Assembly: GCF_000425045.1 (NCBI RefSeq)
Contig: NZ_AULA01000005.1
Span: forward strand, 42,982 to 106,981
Source of the DNA: Acidaminococcus intestini DSM 21505
GTDB lineage: Bacteria > Bacillota > Negativicutes > Acidaminococcales > Acidaminococcaceae
DNA length: 64,000 nt
Direction: 5' to 3'
Shown: piece after piece, positions 1 through 8,465 of the stretch
How positions within the stretch are numbered: the stretch's first letter is position 1
Layout: each line of letters begins with the position of its first letter
The notes under the pieces: generated by a model
The model's input: only the letters and a program-made list of their open reading frames with translations
What the model was told of the DNA's origin: nothing
Database searches by the model: none
Program-made: the position numbers and the translations under genes

Positions 1-411
1 GCTTTGATGCCTTTTTTAGGTTATCATTTGGGCCTGTATTTTGCCGCTTGGGTAGATGCCTATGCCCACTGGATCATTTTCTTGATCCTTTCCTGGATTG
101 GCATTGGAATGATCAAGGAGGCACATGAAGAAGTCTCCTGCAAGGTCATTACAGGACCTTTGACGATGTTGGGCCTTGCGGTTGCTACCAGCATCGATGC
201 CTTGGGCGTCGGTGTGGGCTTTGCCTTTGAAGGGCTCGACATTGGACCTACGGTCCTTGAAATTGGGACAATCACCTTTTGTTTATCCTTTATGGGCTGT
301 GTTTTTGGATCCTATATTGGAATGAAAGGAAAAGCCAAAGCGGAATTGATGGGCGGCCTTGTACTTGTCGGCTTAGGGATAAAGAGTCTCCTTGGCCATT
401 ACTTTTTTTGA
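1..411 (+). CDS. mntP: Manganese efflux pump MntP (5' end missing)
   Basis: This is the C-terminal part of an MntP (YebN) family inner-membrane Mn2+ exporter. The reading frame is open at base 1, so the real start lies to the left. Several hydrophobic segments are visible. The conserved acidic repeat of the family appears as ATSIDALGVGVGFAF, matching the second half of the internally duplicated MntP fold, and the end GGLVLVGLGIKSLLGH is typical of the family. Full-length members are about 185-190 residues, so roughly the first 50 are outside the window. MntP genes are often controlled by Mn-sensing riboswitches or MntR; any such element would be upstream and is not visible. Confidence 0.85.
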   Translation, partial: ALMPFLGYHLGLYFAAWVDAYAHWIIFLILSWIGIGMIKEAHEEVSCKVITGPLTMLGLAVATSIDALGVGVGFAFEGLDIGPTVLEIGTITFCLSFMGCVFGSYIGMKGKAKAELMGGLVLVGLGIKSLLGHYFF

Positions 412-417
412 GAGATT

Positions 418-469
418 GAAAAACCACGATCTGGACGCTTGAGTGCGTTCAAAGATCGTGGCTTTTTTT
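418..469 (+). terminator. Intrinsic terminator, probably bidirectional, between mntP and dinB
   Basis: Bases 424-432 (CCACGATCT) pair with 453-461 (AGATCGTGG) and are followed by a T run at 463-469. An A run at 419-423 gives the mirror-image T run on the other strand. It therefore serves both convergent genes. The dinB stop codon lies in the loop, so the two transcription units share this site. Confidence 0.85.
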
Positions 470-1642
470 ATAGGGGATGGGAGGGGCCCCTTTTTTGATG
501 ATGGTTTCCCCAAATCGTTTCTTCAGGGCATCCACAGCAAGGCTTCGCTGGGTATTGCGGTCGCTTTTGGAAAAGAGATTTTGCTCAGAACTTTCCTGTG
601 GGACCAAGTGGCTCACGGTTACGCCAAGGAGCCTTACAGGATCCCGTAGGGGGTTCCTGCGGGTCAGGATCTTGACGCGTTCCATGATTTCTTCATCCAG
701 CTGCAGGGGCAGGTCAGAGGAAAGGCTTCTCGTATGGACCTTGAAATCCTGTGTCTTCATCTTTAGCGTGACCGTATATCCGGAAAGGCCAGCACTTCGA
801 AGACGAAAGCCCACTTCTTGGGAGAGGTTCCAAAGGATTTCCAGGATGACTGCATGATCTCGCAGGTCTTTTTCAAAGGTCAGTTCCCGGCCAAGGGATT
901 GACGCTTTTCATCAGGAATGACGGGACGGTTGTCAAGACCGTGGGCAAAGCGTAGGATGGTTTCCGTATTTTTCCCGAAAAGGGGGGAAAGAAAGGACGC
1001 GTCACAGGCGGCAAGGTCCCCGATGGTCCTGATGCCAAAGCGCGTTAAAAGGGAGGCGGACCTTGCTCCAATGCCGAAGATGCGGGAAATCGGAAGAGGG
1101 GCGATGCGTGAGGCTGCCTCGCTCTGCCGGATGATGACAAGACCATTGGGTTTTTTGAGGTCGCTGGCGAGTTTTGCGAGGAACTTATTGGGAGCAAGGC
1201 CAACAGATGCTGTAAGGCCCGTTTCCTTTTTGATGCGTTCCTTGATGCGGAGGCCAAGGGCGGGGATGTCACCTACAAGGCGTTCCATGCCTGTTAGGTC
1301 CAAAAAAGCCTCGTCAATGGAAAGCGGTTCCACAAGGGGAGAAAATTCATGGAAGATTTGACGGATCTTTTGGGACAGTTCCAAGTATCTTCCATAGCGG
1401 CCTTCGACAAAGATGCCCTTAGGGCACCGCTCCAGGGCTTCCTTCATGGGCATGGCCGAGTGGACACCAAAGCGCCGGGCTTCATAAGAGGCCGTGGAGA
1501 CAACGCCCCTTCCGGAAAGCCCGCCGACGATGACGGGTCTGTTGCGGTATTCTGGATGATCCAGCTGCTCAACGGAGGCAAAGAATGCGTCCATATCAAC
1601 GTGCATGATCCAGCGTGGTCTGTTGGAAGAAACGGGTTTCAT
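449..1642 (-). CDS. dinB: DNA polymerase IV (Y family)
   Basis: A 397-residue Y-family translesion DNA polymerase that would extend mismatched or lesion-containing primers. The N-terminal palm shows the metal-binding pair HVDMDAFFASVE (Asp16) and the second catalytic block SIDEAFLDL. A helix-hairpin-helix region (IFGIGARSASLLTRFGI) and a little-finger domain follow. EQNLF near the C-terminus could be the sliding-clamp motif. The ATG overlaps the mnmA stop codon (ATGA), so it is translationally coupled as the last gene of the cysteine desulfurase-mnmA operon. No LexA box was seen, and regulation is likely through the operon promoter. Confidence 0.95.
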   Translation of the reverse strand: MKPVSSNRPRWIMHVDMDAFFASVEQLDHPEYRNRPVIVGGLSGRGVVSTASYEARRFGVHSAMPMKEALERCPKGIFVEGRYGRYLELSQKIRQIFHEFSPLVEPLSIDEAFLDLTGMERLVGDIPALGLRIKERIKKETGLTASVGLAPNKFLAKLASDLKKPNGLVIIRQSEAASRIAPLPISRIFGIGARSASLLTRFGIRTIGDLAACDASFLSPLFGKNTETILRFAHGLDNRPVIPDEKRQSLGRELTFEKDLRDHAVILEILWNLSQEVGFRLRSAGLSGYTVTLKMKTQDFKVHTRSLSSDLPLQLDEEIMERVKILTRRNPLRDPVRLLGVTVSHLVPQESSEQNLFSKSDRNTQRSLAVDALKKRFGETIIKKGAPPIPYKKSHDL

Positions 1643-2712
1643 TGGAGAATCCCGCCGCCTATAACGACGTCTGTTTCATCACCAAGGCCATAGAGGACAG
1701 CGGACTGCCCTGGTGTAATGGCGCGCTGGGGCTCGTCAAAAAGGATGGAGAAGGTATCGGATCCGGTCGGGGTGACGATGGCCGGCTGCGCTTCCTGTCG
1801 ATAACGGACCTTGACAAGGCAGGCAAAAGGTGCGTCCGGGACCTTGCCGGAAATCCAGTTGGCTTCCTTTACGGCTGCATCGCGGCGGAAAAGAGTCTGT
1901 GAAGGACCTACAATGACCGCGTTTTTCTTAGGATCGATGGCTATGACATAAAGCGGTCCATCGGGTTGGGGAAGTCCCAGCTTCTTGTGCTGTCCAATGG
2001 TATAGTAGATAATGCCTTTATGTGTGCCGATTTCCTTCCCGTCCAAGGTGAGGAAAGGACCTGGTTGGGGCTCATAGGAAAGGATGCGCTGTACGGCCTC
2101 TGTATAAGTTCCGTTGGGCACAAAGCAAATGTCCTGGCTGTCAGGCTTGTGGGAATTGATGAAGCCGCTTTCTTCGGCAATTTCCCGGGTATGGGTCTTT
2201 TCATAGTCGCCCAAAGGAAACTGCGTGTGGGCGAGCTGTTCCTGCGTGAGGTTATACAGGACATAGCTCTGGTCTTTTTTTGGATCTTTGGCGCGGAGCA
2301 GTTCATAGCAGCCATTGCGTTTCCGTATGCGGGCGTAATGACCGGTGACGATGGTGTCGCAGCCCAGTTCCTTTGCCCGTTCGTATAGGGCGCCAAATTT
2401 CAGGAACTTGTTGCAGTCAATGCAGGGATTTGGTGTTTTCCCGAGGGTGTAGGAACGGGCGAAGGTTTCCATGACATCCCGACGGAATTCGTCCATGTAG
2501 TTAAAGACAAAATAAGGCATGCCCAGACGGACAGCGACGCTGCGGGCGTCTTCCACATCCCGGATGCTGCAGCAGGTCTTGCTGCTGCAGCCGGCATCGG
2601 GGTTGTTGTAGAGCTTCATGGTGCAGCCTACACATTCATATCCTTGATCAAGCATAAGTTTTGCGGCTACGGATGAATCAACGCCGCCGCTCATGGCGAT
2701 GAGTGCTTTCAT
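1639..2712 (-). CDS. mnmA: tRNA-specific 2-thiouridylase MnmA
   Basis: A 357-residue enzyme that adenylates and thiolates U34 of the tRNAs for Lys, Glu and Gln. The PP-loop ATP-binding motif SGGVDSS is at residues 8-14. The catalytic cysteines sit in NPCIDCNKFLKF and in DSQDICFVPNG. The start is fixed by a strong AGGAGG seven bases upstream. The upstream cysteine desulfurase in the same operon is the probable sulfur donor, as in the Bacillus YrvO-MnmA pair. The stop codon overlaps the dinB start by four bases. Confidence 0.97.
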   Translation of the reverse strand: MKALIAMSGGVDSSVAAKLMLDQGYECVGCTMKLYNNPDAGCSSKTCCSIRDVEDARSVAVRLGMPYFVFNYMDEFRRDVMETFARSYTLGKTPNPCIDCNKFLKFGALYERAKELGCDTIVTGHYARIRKRNGCYELLRAKDPKKDQSYVLYNLTQEQLAHTQFPLGDYEKTHTREIAEESGFINSHKPDSQDICFVPNGTYTEAVQRILSYEPQPGPFLTLDGKEIGTHKGIIYYTIGQHKKLGLPQPDGPLYVIAIDPKKNAVIVGPSQTLFRRDAAVKEANWISGKVPDAPFACLVKVRYRQEAQPAIVTPTGSDTFSILFDEPQRAITPGQSAVLYGLGDETDVVIGGGILQ

Positions 2713-3245
2713 AGGGATTCCTCCTTGGCATCTATAATTGACGCATCGATGATGCGGGGAATGTGACCCATAGTGGGCCAGAATCGGCTGATAAGGTCCT
2801 TTGCGGCAATCTTGAGGGACTTATCATTACGGAAGGGATGGAAGATTAGGTCCTTTTTCGATAAGAGGATACGGGAAATGAGCAAGTGTTACGGCTTGTT
2901 TCGTATCAAAAAGCAGTTCCAAGGCCGATACAGCCCCTTTTTCACAGCAAAGGAGACGGGAAAGGGCCTTTTTATCTTTTTATCTCCAAAAGTAAGATGT
3001 CCTGCTCCAAGCGTTTCTTGAAGGGCTTTTCCTGTAAAGAACTCTCCTTCAGCAAGGAGAAACAGGAAGAACAGCTTCTTTTTGGGTGCCTCCCCAAAAA
3101 GGTCCTTTACCGCCACAGCCTTTATGGTTTCCGCAAGGGCAAGGCCTTCGTCAAGGGTCACGATGGGCGGATGAGGGAAACCCTCATAGAGAATCTTTAG
3201 CTTTTGAAGGGGACCATAGATTTGTATTTCCTTATTGGTCAGCAT
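2709..3245 (-). pseudogene. Broken YbaK/EbsC-family prolyl-tRNA editing protein (ProXp-ala type)
   Basis: The frame starting at 3245 (MLTNKEIQIYG) overlaps the desulfurase 3' end by 14 bases and reads YEGFPHPPIVTLDE, the start of a YbaK/ProXp-ala deacylase that would clear Ala-tRNA(Pro). At about 2980 the family sequence jumps frame: DKKALSRLLCCEKGAVSALELLFDT continues in another frame, and IFHPFRNDKSLKIAAKDLISRF continues in the first frame again up to a stop at 2709, which overlaps the mnmA ATG. The first shift coincides with an exact 8-bp tandem duplication. The second needs one extra base between about 2852 and 2887. As read, translation stops near 2887 after about 119 residues. Either a pseudogene or a switchable gene. 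Confidence 0.75.
2969..2984. repeat. 8-bp perfect tandem duplication inside the broken editing gene
   Basis: TTTTTATC occurs twice in a row (2969-2976 and 2977-2984; GATAAAAA on the coding strand). Removing one unit joins GAGHLTFGDKK to ALSRLLCCEKGAVSALELLF in one frame, which matches the YbaK family. So the duplication is the likely cause of the first frameshift. Confidence 0.85.
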
Positions 3246-4386
3246 GGTGCAGGTTTCGTAGGGCCGTAACGTGACCGATGACAATTTCCGCAATGGTATC
3301 GATGTCTTTTTCGTCAAGGTCTGCACCAAGACTGAACCGGATGGACGAGCGGGCCTGTTTGGCTGAAAGCCCCAAGGCAAGAAGCACATGGGAAGGTTCC
3401 GGTGAGCCGGAAGCACAGGCGGAGCCTGCCGAAACACAGATGCCGTCCATGCCCAATAGGGGCAGGAGGGCTTCTGATGGGGCGCTGTCAAAGGTAATGT
3501 TGAGCGTTCCCGGAAGGCTGGGAGAAAGGGCGCCGTTTTGCCGCACGCCTTTAAGGGCCAGCAGTTTTTTCCGCAGACGCTCTTTGAGGGACCGGATGCG
3601 AGCGCTTTCCGCAGCCTTTTCCTGCATGGCTTTTTCAAGGGCTGCGGCCATACCGACAATGGCCGGGATATTTTCTGTTCCCGCCCGTTTGCCCCGTTCC
3701 TGGGCCCCGCCTTCGATGAGGCTTTCAAGCTCGATGCCCTGCCTTGCATATAAGATTCCAACACCTTTGGGTCCATGGAACTTATGGGCTGAAAAAGACG
3801 CCATGTCAATGACCCCTTTTGTAAAATCAAGGTCCATATGGGCCGCCCCTTGTACGGCATCCGTATGAAAGAGAACGCCTTTTTCATGGCACAGGGTCCC
3901 TATGGCCTCGATGGGCTGGATGGTGCCAATCTCGTTATTGGCCGCCATGACGCTGACGAGGGCCGTATCTGGGCGCAGGGCTTTTTTGACACTTTCGGGA
4001 CTGACGAATCCATCTTTTGAAATGGGAAGCAGCGTGACCTCAAAGCCTTCTTCCTTGAGGCGCCTCAGACTGTGGAGCACGGCATGATGCTCCATGACGG
4101 TGGAAATAAGATGACGCTTTCCTTTTTGGGCGCCTATATGGGCCCCTGTAATCAAGGCCTGGTTGTCGCTTTCGCTGCCGCCGCCCGTAAAGGTGATTTC
4201 TGACGGGTGGACGGATAGGGCGCGGGCTGCCTGTTCCCGTGCCATAATAAGGGCGCGGGCCGCTTCCTGCCCCTTGGGATGCTGGCTTGAAGGATTGCCG
4301 TAAGCTTCTGTAAGATAGGGCATCATCGCCTTGAGGGCTTCGGGATAAAGGGCGGTGGTGGCCGCTTGATCCAAATAGTAGAACAT
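3232..4386 (-). CDS. Cysteine desulfurase (IscS/NifS/YrvO type)
   Basis: A 384-residue PLP-dependent desulfurase that takes sulfur from cysteine as a persulfide and passes it on. The start is MFYYLDQAATT, with AAGGAG eight bases upstream; a longer frame extends to 4926 but runs antisense through rpsF and is not real. SAHKFHGPKG carries the PLP lysine and GSACASGSPEPS the reactive cysteine (about residue 324). It heads the operon with the broken editing gene, mnmA and dinB. That context points to a dedicated tRNA-thiolation desulfurase like YrvO, although a general role in Fe-S assembly cannot be excluded because no scaffold gene is nearby. Confidence 0.93.
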   Translation of the reverse strand: MFYYLDQAATTALYPEALKAMMPYLTEAYGNPSSQHPKGQEAARALIMAREQAARALSVHPSEITFTGGGSESDNQALITGAHIGAQKGKRHLISTVMEHHAVLHSLRRLKEEGFEVTLLPISKDGFVSPESVKKALRPDTALVSVMAANNEIGTIQPIEAIGTLCHEKGVLFHTDAVQGAAHMDLDFTKGVIDMASFSAHKFHGPKGVGILYARQGIELESLIEGGAQERGKRAGTENIPAIVGMAAALEKAMQEKAAESARIRSLKERLRKKLLALKGVRQNGALSPSLPGTLNITFDSAPSEALLPLLGMDGICVSAGSACASGSPEPSHVLLALGLSAKQARSSIRFSLGADLDEKDIDTIAEIVIGHVTALRNLHHADQ

Positions 4387-4557
4387 GATGGAACTCCTTT
4401 TTTCAGGGGAAAAACTTCCTTGAAAGGGAAGGATCCCGGTTTTTGGTTTCCTTATTATACACCAAAGTGGCTGTTCTAGGTACTGCCCCTTTGCCAAAGG
4501 GACAATCAGATGGCAAGAAACGGCCATTTTCCTAGAAAAAATGCCGTGGAAAAGTTC
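4387..4557. other. Divergent intergenic region, desulfurase side
   Basis: This stretch carries the minus-strand 5' region of the desulfurase operon. On the minus strand a TATAAT-like -10 lies at 4459-4454 with no convincing -35. No small gene was seen. Confidence 0.4.
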
Positions 4558-4586
4558 TTGAAATGTTTCATGAAGCATGGTAAAAT
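4558..4586 (+). promoter_or_regulatory. Promoter of rpsF-ssb-rpsR
   Basis: TTGAAA at 4558-4563 and TAAAAT at 4581-4586 are separated by 17 bases, and TGG precedes the -10 (extended -10). It lies 80 bases upstream of the rpsF start, on the correct strand. Confidence 0.75.
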
Positions 4587-4589
4587 AGT

Positions 4590-4659
4590 CAAGCTGTATA
4601 TATGAAAGTATATACTTCTTCTGCTCCCATCGTAGGGAAGCAAATCCAAAGGAGGAGGT
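4590..4659 (+). promoter_or_regulatory. rpsF leader with two hairpins
   Basis: The leader can form GTATAT/ATATAC around 4597-4614 and TGCTCCC/GGGAAGCA (one bulged A) around 4622-4642, just before the ribosome binding site. Firmicute rpsF leaders often hold an S6:S18 autoregulatory motif. I did not see its CCG box clearly, so this is only a candidate. Confidence 0.3.
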
Positions 4660-4665
4660 GATTTC

Positions 4666-4950
4666 GTGAATAACTACGAAGTCATGTACATCGTAAAGCC
4701 GGTTGAAGAGGAAGCTTATAGCGCTGTCGTAAAGAAATTCGACGACCTTCTGACGGCTAACGGCGCCACTATCGAAAAGACCGATAAGTGGGGCAAAAAG
4801 CACCTGGCTTATCCCATCCAGGACATCCAAGATGGCTTGTATGTATTGACCACTTTCAGTGCTGAACCTGCCGCCGTTAAGGAATTGGACCGCGTGATGA
4901 AGATTACCGACGAAATTCTGCGTCACATGATCATCCGCAAGGGCGAGTAA
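4666..4950 (+). CDS. rpsF: 30S ribosomal protein S6
   Basis: A 94-residue S6 (bS6) that binds the central domain of 16S rRNA as a pair with S18. The sequence is typical from NNYEVMYIVKP to the end, and the length is normal. It starts at a GTG behind a very strong GGAGGAGG. The rpsF-ssb-rpsR order is the standard Firmicute arrangement, which keeps the S6/S18 partners co-expressed. Confidence 0.97.
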   Translation: MNNYEVMYIVKPVEEEAYSAVVKKFDDLLTANGATIEKTDKWGKKHLAYPIQDIQDGLYVLTTFSAEPAAVKELDRVMKITDEILRHMIIRKGE

Positions 4951-4968
4951 GCAAGGAGGATTTGGTGT

Positions 4969-5409
4969 ATGAATAGGATATTTTTGTTAGGCCGGCTCGT
5001 ACGCGATCCGGAAGTACGGGTAACTCCTACGGAACGTACCGTCTGCACCTTTACTCTGGCGGTGGACCGTCCCTTTACTGCGAAGAACGGCCAGCGCGAA
5101 GCGGATTTTATCAACATCGTAACTTGGAATAAAACCGCTGAATTATGTGGGAACAGCTTACTCAAGGGACAAAGGGCCCTCGTGGAAGGACGCCTGCAGA
5201 TCCGTTCCTATGATGACAAGGACGGGAACCGTCATTGGGTCACGGAAGTCATCGCAGATCGGGTTGAATTCATTGAAAGAAAGGGTTCGGGTTCCCCGGC
5301 TCCTTCTTCTCAAGGCAGCACGCCTTCCCAGAGCGGAAATGCCCAGAACCAAGGGGGCATGGAAAGCTTTGGCTCTCCCATGGGTTTTGACGAAGAAATC
5401 CCATTCTGA
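4969..5409 (+). CDS. ssb: Single-stranded DNA-binding protein
   Basis: A 146-residue SSB. The OB fold begins [17 protein letters not shown] and includes [11 protein letters not shown] Gly/Ser/Gln-rich linker follows, and the acidic partner-binding tail ends DEEIPF. It lies between the ribosomal genes with an AAGGAGG ribosome binding site. It protects ssDNA in replication and recruits repair proteins through its tail. Confidence 0.97.
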   Translation: MNRIFLLGRLVRDPEVRVTPTERTVCTFTLAVDRPFTAKNGQREADFINIVTWNKTAELCGNSLLKGQRALVEGRLQIRSYDDKDGNRHWVTEVIADRVEFIERKGSGSPAPSSQGSTPSQSGNAQNQGGMESFGSPMGFDEEIPF

Positions 5410-5423
5410 TAGGAGGGAAATAC

Positions 5424-5663
5424 ATGATTAACAAGCGTGACCGCGGAAACAGAAGACCGAGAAGAAAGGTCTGCTCCTTCTGCGTTGATAAAGTCGAAGA
5501 AATCGACTACAAGGATGTCGCAAAACTGCGCAAGTTCATCACCGAACGTGGCAAGATCCTGCCGCGCCGCATTACCGGTACCTGCGCAAAGCATCAGCGT
5601 CAGCTGACGATTGCTATCAAGCGCGCCAGAAACGTTGCTCTGCTGCCGTTTACGGCAGAATAA
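5424..5663 (+). CDS. rpsR: 30S ribosomal protein S18
   Basis: A 79-residue S18 (bS18) with the N-terminal cysteines of a C+ type paralogue ([17 protein letters not shown], then [11 protein letters not shown]), which can bind zinc. It has the conserved core [22 protein letters not shown]. It is the last gene of the rpsF operon, 14 bases after ssb, and a strong terminator follows directly. Confidence 0.97.
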   Translation: MINKRDRGNRRPRRKVCSFCVDKVEEIDYKDVAKLRKFITERGKILPRRITGTCAKHQRQLTIAIKRARNVALLPFTAE

Positions 5664-5670
5664 GGAGCTT

Positions 5671-5716
5671 AAAGGGCTGTACAATGAAGCGTTGCTTCAT
5701 TGTACAGCCCTTTTTT
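5671..5716 (+). terminator. Intrinsic terminator of the rpsF operon
   Basis: A perfect 20-bp stem (5671-5690 with 5694-5713) with a GTT loop, running into a T tract. One of the strongest terminators in the window. Confidence 0.95.
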
Positions 5717-5844
5717 CTGTGCCTATGCCTTGGCTGAAAGAAGAAAAGAGACTCCACCTTGAATTTCTTTACATAAAACCCTATACTTTGAATAGATAAT
5801 TGTTGATAATATATCATTTTTTTAATTGGTGGGAGGTGGATGGG

Positions 5845-7443
5845 GTGAACTTCCTTCAACAGACATCCCTTGGCCTGTCTTTTCTTTGGCTCGTAGGGTC
5901 CTTTGCTCCGGCCCTTGCCTCAGCGGCCAAATCCGCTCCGCAGACTTTTTCTGGAGCGGCGGGGCAAAAGGATCCTTCTTGGATCGATTTGGCGACGTCT
6001 TATGGGAACCCGTACGTTCGGGATGACGTGGATGCTTCGCTATCGCAGCAACAGCTGGCTAGCTGGTGGGAACTCTTCCATGATGACACGCTGACAGAAC
6101 TCATTTCTTTGGCCCTTGAGAACAACAAAGATCTTGAAGCCGCCCGTTCCCGGCTTTCTGAAGCTCGGGCCCAAGTTGGGATCGCAGAGTCTGCCCGGCT
6201 TCCCTGGATTAATCTGAATGGGGGATGGATGCGGGGAAACGTGCCGGATCACGTGGTTGACGGGGTGCTTCCCGAAGGTCCTGTACGGGACCAGATGGGG
6301 ATTGACCCGCAGGCAGACGGATCCTTTGCCGGGATTGACGCGTCGTGGGAACTAGACGTTTTTGGAAGGACGAAAGCCAAGGTGCGGGCAGCTTCCGATA
6401 CCCTTCAGGCCCAAAATGCCAAACTATATGAAGTGTGGGTCAGTTTATCGGCTGAACTGGCTTTAAACTACATCACCCTGCGGACTTTGCAGGCAGAGCG
6501 GATGGTTACGGCATCCCACATTGCCAGTGAGGAAGAAACCTTGGAATTGCTGCAGGTTAACCGCAAGTCGGGGCTTCTTTCCGATGTGCCCCTTCAGCAG
6601 TCGGAATATACCCTCTATAGTACCCGTTCCCAATTGCCCGCCCTCGATAAGGAAATTGCCGGCACCCTTTCGCGGATTGCCCTTTTGACCGGCACTATCC
6701 CGGGCTTTCTTGACCAGAAGCTGCGGACACCTCAGCCGCTTCCCGATATTGATGCACGTCTTTATGGGGCCATTCCGGCGGACCTGTTGAGGCAGCGGCC
6801 GGATATCCATGCCGCTGAACGCGCTTGGGCGGCTCAGATAGCCCGGACTGATGAAGCACGGGCCGCACTGAAACCTAAATTTTCCATCCTAGGGCTGCTT
6901 GGCTTTGCGACCCTTGGCGGGGGGCTTTTCTCAGCCGGCAGTCAGGGATTTTCCCTGGTTCCCCAGATTTCCTATCCTCTGTTTTATGGCGGAGCCCTCA
7001 AAAAGAATGTAGCTGTCCAAAAGGCCGCGGAAAAGGAAAAGAAAGCCCTTTATGAAAAGATGGTCCTCAAAGCAGCGGGGGAAGTCAGATCGTCCATGGC
7101 TGCCATTGCTGAAGATCATGCTGCCGCCCTGACCCTCCAGAAAGGACGGGCCGCTTCCCATAAGGCCTATGAACTGGTCCGCCATAACTATCACAGCGGG
7201 CTGGGGACCTATCTGGATGTGCTGGATGCCCAGCGGGCCTATCTGCAGGCTGACCAGAAATATACGGTCTCTAAGGGAAAGGAACTGTCTTCCTTGATTT
7301 CCCTTTTCAAGGCCCTTGGAGGTGGTTGGGGACCGCTTGAGGAAGGAAACGGGAGCGCTGTCAAGCGTCATCAGTCGGCGCTGACAGACGGCGGACCGTA
7401 TGAAGAGAAAGGAAACGAGGCTCATGAAAGAATTCATCAATAG
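5845..7443 (+). CDS. TolC/NodT-family outer-membrane efflux protein
   Basis: About 532 residues, the outer-membrane channel of a tripartite export system. I chose GTG 5845 because GGGAGGTGG lies just upstream and the protein then starts with a clean signal peptide (FLQQTSLGLSFLWLVGSF, cleavage near ALASA); the frame is open to 5800. The lipobox cysteine of many NodT proteins is absent. Two OEP repeats are visible, including WWELFHDDTLTELISLAL and ADLLRQRPDIHAAERAW, which is highly diagnostic. The gene overlaps the HlyD-like adaptor by 20 bases. Its presence shows the host has an outer membrane. Confidence 0.92.
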   Translation: MNFLQQTSLGLSFLWLVGSFAPALASAAKSAPQTFSGAAGQKDPSWIDLATSYGNPYVRDDVDASLSQQQLASWWELFHDDTLTELISLALENNKDLEAARSRLSEARAQVGIAESARLPWINLNGGWMRGNVPDHVVDGVLPEGPVRDQMGIDPQADGSFAGIDASWELDVFGRTKAKVRAASDTLQAQNAKLYEVWVSLSAELALNYITLRTLQAERMVTASHIASEEETLELLQVNRKSGLLSDVPLQQSEYTLYSTRSQLPALDKEIAGTLSRIALLTGTIPGFLDQKLRTPQPLPDIDARLYGAIPADLLRQRPDIHAAERAWAAQIARTDEARAALKPKFSILGLLGFATLGGGLFSAGSQGFSLVPQISYPLFYGGALKKNVAVQKAAEKEKKALYEKMVLKAAGEVRSSMAAIAEDHAAALTLQKGRAASHKAYELVRHNYHSGLGTYLDVLDAQRAYLQADQKYTVSKGKELSSLISLFKALGGGWGPLEEGNGSAVKRHQSALTDGGPYEEKGNEAHERIHQ

Positions 7444-8452
7444 CCTTTGGGGGAAAAAGGCCGGAAAGGCCGCTATAGGAATCCTTGCTGCCCTTTTTAT
7501 CATTGGTGGCGGTGTGACCTTATATGAGCGGCATGAAGCGAAACTGGCTGCCCAGACGCTGACCCTCAATGGAAATGTCGATCTGAGGGAAGTTTCCCTT
7601 GCGTTCAAGAACAGTGACCGCATTGCTGAAATCCTGGTCGAGGAAGGGGATGCGGTCAAGAAAGACCAGGTCCTTGCCCGTCTTGATTCGGATGCGCTCC
7701 AATATAAGGTGAAAATTGCGGAAGCCCAAGTGGCAGCCCAACAGGCCGTTGTGGATAAGCTGCATAATGGGACCCGCAGGCAGGAACTTGATCAGGCTGT
7801 TGCCAAAGCCCAGGAAACAGCGGCGAATCGAGATTTTCTCCAACGTGAATATGAACGCAAGCAAGCGGCTTACGATGCGTCCCAGGGCCGCTCAATCAGT
7901 GATGAATCCCTCGATGATGTAAAAAGCAAGCTTGACGCGGCTACGGCCCGCGCCAATGAGGCCCAGGCCAATTATGAGCTTGCTCTGGCCGGTCCCCGAA
8001 AAGAGGACATTGCGTCGGGAGAAGCCAAACTGGAGAGTCTGACCCAGGAATTGAAAGAACTTCAGTATACCCTCGGTCAATATGAACTCAAGGCCCCTCA
8101 AGATGGGGTGATCCGTTCACGGCTCCTTGAAGTGGGGGATATGGCTTCCCCGCAGAAACCGGTCTTTCGAATTTCCCTCAACACAAAAAAATGGGTCCGC
8201 GTTTATGTCAAGGAATCTGATTTAGGAAAACTTCATGAAGGCAGTCAGGCCAGCGTCTATATCGATAGTTTCCCCAATCACGCGATTCAGGGACAAGTAG
8301 GCTATATTTCAGGAACAGCCGAATTTACGCCTAAAAATGTGGAAACAAAGGACCTGCGTTCGGCCCTTCTTTATGAAGTCCGGGTCTATGTAGAAGACCC
8401 TGATAATCTGCTTCGCATGGGAATGCCGGCTACGGTCAAAATCAAACTGTAA
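7424..8452 (+). CDS. HlyD-family periplasmic adaptor (YbhG-like)
   Basis: About 342 residues from ATG 7424; one N-terminal membrane anchor (AAIGILAALFIIGGGVTLYE). A split biotinyl-lipoyl domain (VEEGDAVKKDQVLARLDSDALQYKV, then APQDGVIRSRLLEVGDMASP) flanks a long coiled coil (about residues 95-200) that would reach towards the outer-membrane channel. A beta-barrel domain ends the protein. It bridges the TolC-like channel and the ABC-2 permeases. An in-frame upstream ATG at 7400 is possible, but the one at 7424 has a better-placed AGG. Confidence 0.9.
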   Translation: MKEFINSLWGKKAGKAAIGILAALFIIGGGVTLYERHEAKLAAQTLTLNGNVDLREVSLAFKNSDRIAEILVEEGDAVKKDQVLARLDSDALQYKVKIAEAQVAAQQAVVDKLHNGTRRQELDQAVAKAQETAANRDFLQREYERKQAAYDASQGRSISDESLDDVKSKLDAATARANEAQANYELALAGPRKEDIASGEAKLESLTQELKELQYTLGQYELKAPQDGVIRSRLLEVGDMASPQKPVFRISLNTKKWVRVYVKESDLGKLHEGSQASVYIDSFPNHAIQGQVGYISGTAEFTPKNVETKDLRSALLYEVRVYVEDPDNLLRMGMPATVKIKL

Positions 8453-8465
8453 AGGGTGAAGCGTC

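Noticed and set aside
3246..3887. Upstream part of the 332-residue minus-strand frame that includes the editing gene
   Set aside because: It overlaps the desulfurase in another frame and has no sensible composition; the real start is 3245.
4387..4926. Upstream extension of the desulfurase frame (564-residue reading)
   Set aside because: It runs antisense through rpsF, has no family match before MFYYLDQAATT, and a good ribosome binding site lies before 4386.
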